In this document: piece by piece, positions 25,601-37,600 of the stretch
How the letters are laid out: every line of letters begins with the position of its first letter
How positions within the stretch are numbered: the first letter of the stretch is position 1
From: Symsagittifera roscoffensis
Lineage: Eukaryota; Xenacoelomorpha; Acoela; Convolutidae
Direction of reading: 5' to 3'
NCBI RefSeq assembly: GCF_963678635.1
Contig: NC_087062.1
Span: 87,459,845 to 87,523,844 of the forward strand
Length of the DNA: 64,000 nt
The notes under the pieces: model-generated
Told to the model about the DNA's origin: nothing
Databases searched by the model: none
What the model saw: the letters and a program-made list of their open reading frames with translations, nothing else
Translations under genes and position numbers: made by a program

Positions 25601-28600
25601 TACTCCATCGATGAATTCATCGACGTTGGGTATTTGGTACTTATTTTTGAACAGTTGTCTATTTATTGGTTTTGCGTCCATCGCCAATTTTATCGAATCG
25701 TCATTTTTTACTGTTATCACAATCGGGGCAATAAAGCAATCGCTCGCACATTTGTCAAGCTTTGTGATATGACCTTCTGTCAACAGTTTTTCAATCTCTT
25801 TGCCAATTTTATCCTGTATATGAATTGGAACTCTTCTCCCCTTTTCTTGAATTGGACATCGGGGGTACTTAAATTTCGAACTTACAATGTGGTTTTGGTT
25901 TTTTGAATTTCCTTGTCTTTCAAATAAATTTCTGAGTTTATTGAAAAATATTTTCTTTCCAACCTTCCGACTGCTCGTACATGAGCACTTCAAAACTGGT
26001 AAGTTCTTTTGGAGCTGGTTTTTGTGTAGTAACTATCCCCACTTGTCCTTGTAGATCTAAACCCATTATGCATCTGGTCTTACGTTCTGTCACAAGAAAT
26101 GTAGCACCTATCGCTTCCCAGCCTGCCGACCGAAGATTCGTCTTCAACGCCCCTAATATGCAGATCGATTGTTTGTTGTAATCGACTAATTTTGTACGTA
26201 AATTCAGTTTTTCCGAAGGAATGAATCTTACTTTGCTTGATTTGTCCATTATTTCCCTTGCCGTCGCCCAATTTAGGAAAGAGACTGGGCTTCCAGTATC
26301 CACCGTCAATTGTATTATTTGGTTACCTATTCGTACCATAGCCTTTATTGATTTTACTCTTTTTAGCTTTGGGTCTCGAATTGAGTCGATTTTCTGGACT
26401 TGTATCATCTCTCCATTTGATTTCTTCCTAGTTTCACTGCTTCGGTTTTTCACATATTTTGAGATTCTTTCGTTCTCGGTCTGATGTGTTTGTATTGACA
26501 TTACTCCAAAATCGCTACTTGACCCAAAGTTTTCGCTTATCTGATCACATTCCTCTTCGATTCTTCCGCAACCTCACTTACTTGTTGAGATCTACACATT
26601 TTTGCAAAATGATTGGGTTTACCACAATTCTTACAAGTTTTTCCCATCGCGGAACATTTTTTCAATTGTCCCTGATCAAATATTCTTCCACATCTGTTGC
26701 ATGGTTTTGCTTTCATGTTAGAATTTTTGTTTTTGTTCTGTCGTTTATTTGTTTCCCTTTTGTTATATTGATTCTTTGTTGTTCCTGACGAATTCCTAAC
26801 TGTCATCACAGGTTCTTGTTTTATTCTCACTCCAGAGTTATAGTTGTTACTTGTTCCTCCTGTTGCCGCAGCATTTGTCTTTTGAAATGCCATTGTAGTT
26901 AATTTACTATGTTCGAATTTTATTGCCCTCTTCAGAACTTCTTCTGGATCTAGAGTTTCAAATGTCAACGTGTCCTGTAATGTCATGTTTTTCATTTTTC
27001 AAATGAATAGATCACGGACTATCTCGCTTTTCAATGTTTCCAATTCTGATCGAGCTGCTTGCGCAGTTAGCGCTGCATGAAATGCCTCCAGTGATTCCCC
27101 GGATTCTTGCATTCGTGTGAACAATTTATATCTTTCATATGTTACACATTTTACCTTTTGGAACGAGACTTCTGCAAGTTCTGTGATATCCCTGAACGAC
27201 ATTTTGGATATTTCGACATGTGGACTCTTCTGTAGAAATCGTTTCGTTCCCTCTGTACCAAGTGACAGAAATATTCTGGATACCAATTTCTTTTGCACTT
27301 TGTTGTAGAAAACCTTGTGACCAAATCTTGGGCCTCTTGTTCTTCTCTCTTCATTTTCCAGCATTACTCTATCACTTGCTAACTTATTTCTAAGATTCCT
27401 AGCAGTCGTCGCAGCTTCAGTCTCTCCCTCTCGTCGTGTTTCTGGTCGAGGAGGTGGTCCTTCTAATATGTACTTTGGTGCTTCTAATATAACCTCTGGA
27501 TTTACGTTTTCTTTCACAGTTACTGCCATTAGAAGTTGTTCAAACCAGATTTTAAACTGCCACGGAGGGTCTAAATTTGCTGGCGCCCAAAATACGGGTA
27601 TTCCCATATCCGTCCAATTTTCCTGAGCTGCAAATCCTGCTGGCTGCGCCAAGTGATATCCTATGCGGTATCTTGGGAAAACTAATGATAATTCAATAAT
27701 GTATTCGGAAGTATTGAATTAAGTTTTCTTTTTCTTTCTTTTGAATTAGTTACTGAGAGATAAATCAGAATCGAAAACTCTGAGTTCTCAACCGTGTGTC
27801 AATGTCATTTCGCACAGTGACCTTGAACACACCATAATGATAATAACTATACCACCGCAGGTTGGTAGTACATAAATCAATTACTGCTAATGCAGTAGCA
27901 GTATGGCACTACTTTACGGGTCGGAAAATCTTAACTTGATTTAATTCAATAAAGCGGGGAAAATGTTGTAAGTTGGTCCATTTTTTTCAGTCTAGCAAGT
28001 TGAAGGACATGATTCAAGATCAGCACGCTCAAATCATGAAGTTGCACCTTGACCTTGAGGTCATCAGAGGTCAGAAGCAACACAGTCTCTTCCACGACCC
28101 CAACCGAAAGACGATCACATCAGCCGCTGACCACGAACTGAGACGACTACTGTCGGAAATCGAGGCTCTGAAGAACACCAGCCGAATGAAAAACTCAGCA
28201 CGGGAATCGGAGATCGCAAAGCTAAAAGACAATTTCCAACTTTTAGAGCAAGAACTGCGCGATGAAATTGAAGAGCGGGACCGCAAGACGAAAGAGTTCG
28301 AGAGAGCGGAGAAGGAGAGATTTGACAACTCAAGCAAGGCTTTCGAAGAGACTATTTTCAATCAGGAAACAATGATCAAAAAGTAAGTCTGTTTAAAAAA
28401 TATTCCACAATTTGTTTTTGTTTTCGAACATCTTCAATATTGATTTTATACATATTTTTGCAGTCTCAAAAACAACATTTGTTCCTATAACTCGATTTAT
28501 TTAAATATATTTAACTAAATATAAAATATAACTTAAAAAGTACAAAAAACTGTTTGAGAATATAGTCTCAAATAGTATTTGGTACTTTTTCATAGAGCAT

Positions 28601-31600
28601 AAACTTCCTCCCCGACAGCCAATAACCAGTAGTTATTATTGTAAAATACAGAATCGTACAGGGAAACAAGATTGCAGTTTGAGTAGACACGTGTCAGGTT
28701 AATATAGCCGTGAGAGAACTTGCCGGCTACAAAAGATCCAAGAATTGATCCCCCAGGAGAAAAAAATTGGTTTAGAAATTGTTTGGCCTAAAAATTTTTC
28801 ATTTTGATCTATGATAATACAGCAGAAGCCTCTTTTTCCTTTTCCCTCAGCTGAAAAATTTTACAAATAAAATTTTATTTCTGTTATCAGAATGTTACGA
28901 AAATTGGCATGCGAACTAATTAGGCCATGAAAAACACGACAACCTTGTAAAACACCTCATTACACCATAAAATTGATTGTTATGTGAGTTGGGGGAAAAG
29001 GAAAGAGAGCCACCAACGTATTTATGATTCTAATGCCAAAGTGAGAAACTTTTTCTTGCCAAAACGAGAAAAATTTCAATGACACCATTTTAGCAAAACG
29101 TATGAAAATTTTCTGACTAGTATTTTTTATAGACTAAATTTATGGAATTGTACGACTAGCAATTTCAATCTATGGAGGTTAACCCAGAAAAGATATTAAT
29201 TATGGGTTTTACGCCATTATACTTCAAATTTTCATTGAAAGTCATTTTGAATTTATTTTTTTGGTTGATCGTTACTACAAAATTTGAATTGAAATTGCTA
29301 CATTTCAAAATTATTTTTTTTTTACATTTAACATAAGTTGTGCGACATTTTTGCTAGTTTGCAATTTCAATAAATTTGCAAATTTCACACAATACTGCGA
29401 TGTTCGCGGCTCATGCGAAATCAAAAACAATTATATAAAATTAAATTCCACTTGAGAAAATAATCGCAAAACAAACGACACTTATCACAAACCTTACCCA
29501 CCTAAAAAATTTGAGTGGTCAAGGATCATAATCAATTATAGTGTCATTTTTCAAAATAAATCATTTATAACTAACAAACATGGATTACAATCGTAATATT
29601 TTTACGTCAAAATAATCCATTATCATCATTTATATTCGACCATAATTGATTTTTGAGAAGATATTGATGAAAAAACGCAAATTCGCCTTAATTTTAATTT
29701 TTTGTTGCTTAGTGCAGTTGTTGTAGCCTATTGTTTCATAAAATCTTACTTTTCATATTTTACCTGTTAGATAGTATTTTTCTAAATTTGTATATCTTTA
29801 GTTTTGATTTCTTTGATTTGACGAGCAGGTTATTTTTCTCTGCAAAAGAGCTCAATTAGCTCAAAAAAAGATTAGCTCAAAAAAAGAGCTAATCACATAT
29901 CTTAACCGACCAATAACTTTTATAATCATCACTACCGTGAGCCTTCAACATCGATCAGAGGTTATTTACAATTGGCTGTAGTCAGCATACTCGTGGTACC
30001 TTCATTTAACTCAACACATTGCCAACAACGAAACGATCAATAATGAACAAAAGAGTTCCCAGTACTGTGACTGCTGGCACCCCTCTCTTCATTTTTGCCC
30101 TGACGATGTCTCATCCTCACTCACATATCACAACATCTGTTCTTTCACTACGTAGTTGTGAAACCAGGTGAGTACTTCACATCTTATGCCCAATCTGTTT
30201 TGCAAAATTGACAAAAGACAACAGTGACAACTGCAAAATTGACAAAAGACAAAGGACAACTATGAGTATCAAAGAAAGTGCTGAGGTCAAAACAAACAAA
30301 AGCAATTTTTCCTCTTTCCTTGATCATTGCAGCTACATCAACTGTGATTTTACGCAGTGCTAATTTAATTGAATGTTTAAATAAATCAGCAGACTGGTTT
30401 GAGTCGAAAGGACAACTACCAGTGAGATATTTTATCAATTTTTTGGCTACAAAGTTTTCGTAATTTTTGAAATTTTGTCGAATTCATTGCTCTTCGGTGA
30501 TGTTTTCCTCAAGGGCTAATGTGCAGCAGGTCTGAAACTTCGCCTGTTTTAAGTGAATAATTCAAACATTTCAACAAATCATCTGCAAAATAAAGTCATT
30601 TTGAATGTTTTCCATTTAGAACATCTGCCGTTTTCGAGATTATTTCAACCAGCATAATCAATTGATCACGTTCAATTTGAGGAAACTCGCAGAAAATTGT
30701 ATGTGCGACGAGCGATTTTTAAAAATGCAGATGCTTTTTTTTGGACGCCATAAACATTCGAAGATTTCATTTCAAGAAGCATGCAAAATCTTCCCCATAA
30801 ATTTTGGAGGAGTTAGAGCTTTTCGGAATAATCACATGCTTTACTGATTTGCACACCAGCTTGGAAACAAGCGTTGCAGAAAAGAGGAGCTATTTTTCGA
30901 GAAGCTCTAAAAACTCACAAGCTCAGTGCTTGTATTTTGACAAAATATTTGTGGAGAAAACAGTTTTCGTTTGCCGATTCGCTCTTCCTGTGATACGTGT
31001 CTGAGCCAATACATTATCATCAATCAAAATATTCTTTCGTTGTGAACCGTTTTCATAAAAAGTAAGTGGATAGACATTGTCTTGTCTTTGTTTTCAATGA
31101 AAGTTCCAGAATCCTAGAGCTAAATCTTGTCTTCAGTTCCATTTCGAGTCCGCTGGCGGTACAATAATTGAACTCCATAAACACCTGATTAATCATTTTG
31201 TTTTTTCGATAATCGTAAGAATACAAAAAACACAAAGTAGTGATCACTGAGCTTACAATCACCAGCGAAAATATCGTTTTTGCTTAAAAGTAGCTAACAA
31301 AAAATTTGATCACGTGTATGTCCACGCACAGCAATGAGTGGGAAAATACGCCATCAATTCAACTCATGTCTCGAGCCGGGATGGTCTCGAGGAACTTCGT
31401 TGTCGTTTAGTCATGAGGTTTGTCGGTACGAGTGGTAAACCACCTAGATTATTTATTAATTCGAATCCATAGTGATATTGCGTTACTACATTAGAAAATT
31501 CCGACCAGAAAGCCACAAAACTTGCCAACAAGGGCCGATAAAGAAGGCAACCGATAATCGGTTCTCTGCCCGCTATATTTTCTAAAAAAAAGAGCAAATT

Positions 31601-34600
31601 TTCAATTTCAAAACTCTCGATCTTGGGTATTTCATCAGAAAAAACAAATATACGTAAGCTAGAAGTAACCCACTTTCTCTTTTATTGTTCTTATTAGCAC
31701 TAAAAAACTTGAACATTTTTGGGATAGAGTCAACTAGAATAGAATTATCAATCTGTTCATCTATAATCCCCGTCTTGATGAGGCGAAAAACAAGATCAAA
31801 TGATTTAACGAGACTTCGTACATCCGAAAATTTTTTCGGAGAGATCTAACAATCCACAGACAACAATTGACATATTCCACTTTTCTGGTTTTTAGTTAAG
31901 CCTTCAAAGTTTTCAACCACGTCTTAGCATCTTTAATGAGTCGGAACACAAATATATTGGGCGAGAAACAACAAGTTTTAATAGCATCGTTAAAGTCTTA
32001 GAAAAAATGCAGTGAAACTCTTCAGCTCTCGAGTTTTCTTCGATACCATTCGAATTGCTATGAGGTTTACTCCCTTTTTTGCAAAGTTCAATCACTACTT
32101 GACAAAGTACTCCAATATCATATTAATCGACATAAAAATGTATTCCGGACATAAAAATCATTGCTGGGCTTCTCTGTTCCTTGATTAACTTGTTTCATTC
32201 TTAGCTGCTTTGGTTCGCCTCTAGTCAATAGCCCACTGAAAGCTAGCGGATTCTCTGCACCACCTTGCTTTTCATCTTTGTCAAATACTAAAACATTTTC
32301 TATTTGTTTTTTTTTGTTTCCTTTACCTCGCTTGTTAGACAATCCATCGTTTGCCAGTCGCCTGTTGATGCTTCGAGAATATCAGAACAGTTGCCGATGA
32401 ACAAGTTATTGATGACCTAGGCACATTCCATACATTACCATAACAGAAGTCCATATAAGACGAACTAGATGCTGGCACATTTACTCCAGTACACTTCAAT
32501 TGAACTGATTCGCAACGACATTTTTAGCAGGCAAAAATTTCTCATCAAGAACAATTCGGTTGCATAACATACATTTGATATGAAATGCTTCAACTGTTTT
32601 CACTTGATCTGCCATTTTGAGCAAACCTTCCAAATATCTGAACGTTGCCTAAGGTTTGTTACAAGTTTCTGAAAAAAAACCATGAAGAATGTAACAAAAA
32701 TTGAATACAACTGAGCGCACCAAGCTTTCTTTTAGCCACTTGGAGTCAACCCCAGGTCGCAAGAAAACTTTATCAGCGTCAAAAAAACGGTATGCTATCA
32801 AAATAATCAGCTGCGAGGCTTTCCGGTACTGTAAATAAAAGAACGATGAACTCTTAGATATGAAATACTAAAATAATTAGCTCATATCACGAGTCGTTTC
32901 AGTGCCAAGTGCATGCAGCCTGATTTTAAAAAACCTTTCGTAGACAAGGCCTTTCTAGTTTTTATCGAAACAACACAACTATTTAATAAATTTGTCACAA
33001 ACATTAGGCTACTTTAAAAACAGTCGCTAATAGTGGGTTATTTTGATAGGGTTTTTCAATTCAATGACAAAAAGAATGGGTTATAATCGTTTATAAATGT
33101 TTTTTTTTGTTTCAAAAAAGATTGATTTAATTGACAATATAATCAATTTCGTGGTCTGAATTTCACATTTGTGTCTGCTTAAATTGAAACATTTTGTCTC
33201 AGAAGTCAATTGTAACCGATTGATAACCATGGGCGCTCAGTGCGGGAGAGTAAGCTGTGAATAATGCAGAAGTTGGCAAAGTCGAGAAACAAATAAGAAA
33301 ATCTGGGTCGGGTGGGTGGAATGTTTTTGTGTGTGTTTGTGTGCGAAGAAGGGGCGGGTTATTCTAAACTGTGATGTGAGGAGCTGAGTTCTCTCCGCCG
33401 CAGTCAAGGAATGAATCTTCGAGGGGAGGAAAATATCCCTGCCCATAAATCTGCTACTGATTGAGCAAGTTTGTGCCTCTTAAATTGGCATCTTGAAAAC
33501 ATCAGTTACATCGAAAAAAAACCTGATGATATGATGATTATAAACTAAAAGTTTGTTACTCAAACTGATATCTCCTTGTAAAAATTAATCAAAAATCAAT
33601 CATTATAAAAATGCTCGGTTTTGAGTCTTAAAGTTTTCTAACAACTACAGATGTACATCTATACAAATTAATGCATTTGTAAATGCACTTAGGTAGGTAT
33701 TCATTTTTTGATTATGATCTTTTTGATTCATCTGCTAAAAGTTGAGTAAATTGCGCTCTCTAAAAACAGAAGTAGAAAAGTAGAAGTGGACTTTAATTTG
33801 AGAGTTCCTAGCGAAACTAAATTTTGCCTACTGATCCAGTTTTCTCAAATTGGGTTATTTTTATCAAACAAATGTCAATCAAAAATTTTTCTTGAAACTT
33901 CATTTCAATAAAGTCAGTTTTTTGAATTTTTCAATAGGTTCATTGACAAGTTTCCATCGGTCTGCTGGCTATGTTTTAGACCAAACTTGATGTGAGTAGC
34001 CAAAACTTCAGACCACTTTTTTCAACAATAACGACACTTTTTTTCGAATTTTTGCTTGGATTAAGAAACATGACAAAGACAATTTCAGCAGGATGCAACA
34101 AGGGTAGCCAAAAATTAAAAAGCCATATCTACTACAATTGACGTGGTACGAAAAAAACCAAAAATATGATAGGTGGCTCTTATCAGACGATTTCAGAAAC
34201 TGAATCCTGTTTGTTTATGATATGTTTATTTCTTGCATTCATGAAAAATTCTGTTTATCTGAGTTACAATTTGAAAACAGTTTAATAACTGATATAACTT
34301 TTTTTCTGTATTTTCTGTAAATTTCAAAAGTGAGACTTAAGATGATGCGTTTTAATTTATATTCAACTTTCTAGGCACAGCGAGAGCGCAGCAGTTCAAT
34401 ATGTTGTTCCCAAAACTGTTGAAAGCAATGGCGAATCGTATTGTTCCAAATATGAAGTATCAATGGGGCACAATTTAAAAAAAAAAGACTTGAAACAAGG
34501 GAAAAATTTTGAGCTGATCAGAGAAAAGTTTTTTTTTTGGAAATTTGTTTTCAACTTTTTATCCAATAACTATTTGGAGAGTGATCTAACTAATCCTGCA

Positions 34601-37600
34601 CCCTAAAATAACCTGTCTACTTCAGTTTTCAAAGTCAGTTTTTTCTCAAAAAGCAGTCTTTTTTATTTTCAATAGGAATTATTCTATTCTAACAGCATTA
34701 TCACAGGTGATGGTGATTGGAAAATATGTAATTTTTCAAAATGAACAGTTTCTGGAAAATTGAAAGCTATGTTATAGGTTAAAGGAGTGTCCAAAAAAGA
34801 AAGAAATCACTTTCCGGGCCACCGCTCTCTAAGCCCAAAAAAGTCAAAAACTACATTGAACAATTTTATGTTCAGGAAAGTTTCAGGACGGAAAATATTC
34901 GAAAACTTTGGCGTGCCCAAAACATCGATAACTTCTGCTTCCTTTGATAAAAATCCTAAATCCAGTTCTGTATAAGGTGGTTTTCTTCTTTCTTTGATAA
35001 AAATCCCAAATCGAGTTCTGTATAAGATGGCTTTTTTCATGAATTTTCGTTTTTCATGATTTTTCGTGTCACATTATTGTCCAATTAAGAGCAAATATTT
35101 TTGTATTCACTGCTTTTCAGAAGGGACTGAAACCACAATCTGCATTTCTCAGATATGCAGTAAACGTTTTAAATTCTGCATTTAATGCCACCTTTTTTGT
35201 GTACCATTTAAACGACTTCTTTTTCTTTCGTACCGAAGCTTAAAAACCTTGGGATAGACAAATTGACTACAAAGTGAGTCGTTTACTTTTTCTGTTTGCA
35301 ATCGTGACGCTACAGCAGTGGATTATATATAGCTCTTAACTGTGCACAGTGCATGTATTGTACTTTTTTCAGCATAAAAAATCGCAGCCTGCCATACTTT
35401 GAAGCTTTTATACCGTTTTGGTGTATGGTATGACATGCATTGGTGCAGAATCCTGTACAGCACTTTATATAGCGGTCTGCAAATTGTTTGTATTTTATTA
35501 CGATCTACATGTAGCATGTATGCATGTATATCGATAAGCTTGCCGAATGTAGTTTAGGCTTTAATGTCTGGCGCCTGAATGCAATTTGGAGATAAATAGG
35601 CGCTATGATTCCATGAGCACAGACGTGACATGTTTGTTCAAGGACATTAGGCTTCAAAGTCTTTCAAAACCACTTTCAAATCCAAAAATATGTGCAGAGG
35701 TATAGAGAGTGCGCTTGGTTGTGGGAACTAATCTTTATGGTAGTTTTTCTCTTTTTTAGTTCCAACTTTAGAAGAAAGTGACTAAATATCTTTGCTCAGG
35801 TGGTTTTTTTCTGATAAATTTTGTCCTCTTGTTATGGTTTTAACGGCGTTTTTATATTTGACAGATATTAATTACCTGAGCTTCAAATTCAAGATATTGC
35901 ACCTGCGTTCGTTTTTAAAAATGTTTTGGGCTTGAAAAATGACCAAATTGGGCTATTAGAGATATTTGATGTAAGTGATTTTTCTATCTAAGCATAGCGT
36001 AGCGCAAAAGCGCAAGCGGCAAACTAATTCGGCTAAGAAATCAGTTCACATTGAATTGATGCAAGTAAATTGGGCCAAAAACCGCGTACTAGATAAAAAG
36101 TGTCTTTTAGCCCATATTACGGCACATGGTTAGGAGCAAATATAACAGAAACAATTAAAAACTTTGAAAAAATCCTTTGGCTGAAGGGCAATTGGTACAA
36201 TCATGGCTTTCCCGCGCCGAAATTTCATGGCTGATGTCTAGATAATCGATTGTTGTGTCGAATTTTAACCGTGAAAGGGTTTGTATGGTTCCATATAATC
36301 AAAAACATTCGTGCGTCACGAAAAATCTTTTATCATCGACTACTTTAATCCGATTTTTCTTCACCTCGATATAATTTTTTACACAAAATCCATGAAAATC
36401 AATTAATGCTTGCTAAGTTAGGCAAACTTATTTGCAACTTAAGCAAAAGCTGAAAAAAAACTGATTATAACAAAAAAGTTTCATGAAACCATCATATTTA
36501 GGTTTTAGATTTAAGATATTTTTGTTTATTTTAACATTATGACCTGATACTCCATTCTAAATTTTTCGGCTACTGATGAAAAAGGAACAGGTTTTTATTT
36601 TTGTGTTGAATTTTGATTTTTTTTGTTATAGGTCGGATGTCGAGCTAATAAAATTTATCAAAATTAAGTTTGCAAGCTTACAATAAACTGTTTGAGCTTA
36701 GTTTAAGCCGTAGAAACTTAATTTTACTCGAGTAAAAATAGCGTTTAGAGTTTTTCAGCGTCCTTTTGGGATTTAAAAAAATCAAAAATTCAAATTCCGC
36801 GAAAAATTTAGAAGTTAAATTTTGAAATTTTAAATTTTTTCAACGTTTTGTTTTCGTTTTTCTAGTCATTTTTCTAGAGATACTGTTTTCCATTTGGCCT
36901 ATTTGATTATGACTGTTGAACACATCAAATTTGCTTTTTTTGGATCAGATCTTACTCTCGCGCCACACAGAAAAAACGACACTGATTTGAAAAAAGTATA
37001 TATTTATTTAGACTATGGTCGGAACGTAACCTGCCTTTTGCACAGTAACAAGCTATCCTTGTTAAATGATAAAAAAAATTGCAAAAACTAAAGCTTTTGC
37101 GCTTGTATTTTGAAACTAAGCGTGCGTGTGGCATCAATTTTTTGGAAAAACAAATGATTACTGAGGCTAATTTACGAAAAGGAAAAGTATTCAATTGAGA
37201 TTGAACTGTATCAAACTAGTTTTTTTCAGTTGAATTGCTCTTATAAAAAAAGGCTTACGTGGAACTACCGGATACTATTTTGTTTCATTTGATTTGATTT
37301 TTTCTCGGTTTAGAATTAGCAACAAATAATAACAAGCATCAAACCCTGGACAAATGAAAAAAATCATATTTGCAAATATAAAAGGGACGCATAGAAAGCC
37401 GTGAATTTTTTTTATCAGAGTATACTTATTTTATAACAGAAATATTAACTGTATAAATTAAGCGATAGCAAAAAATATTAATTATTAGAGTTTCTTTAGC
37501 AAATTTATTCAGTTTCAAAAAAATGCTCAGCACAAAATTTCTCTAAAGCGTTTTTTTTGGCGCACAACCAAACCAAAATCAAGTTTCAAAATCAAAGGTT

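Larger units (their letters stand above)
20804..27908 (-). mobile_element. Ty3/gypsy-type LTR retroelement, copy 2 (broken)
   Basis: Nearly identical to copy 1 and sharing its target duplication (20799-20803 and 27909-27913), LTR differences and coding breaks. It therefore arose by the segmental duplication and not by a second insertion. Private changes include an extra stop at the C-terminal side frame (G at 14196 is A at 21988) and a Gly to Arg change in the first integrase aspartate motif (DYAG to DYAR). Confidence 0.93.
20753..28544 (+). repeat. Tandem segmental duplication, unit 2 (7,792 bp)
   Basis: This is the second head-to-tail unit, with constant offset 7,792 from unit 1. The join is visible at 20,749-20,756, where intron sequence ending AAAAAGTAC runs straight into GAAAACACTGC. 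It carries the same retroelement insertion, the same target duplication and exon 2b. Confidence 0.93.

Noticed and set aside
13012-27908. Two independent retroelement insertions
   Set aside because: Both have the same target duplication, the same inner breaks and the same flanking DNA, so a single insertion was duplicated.
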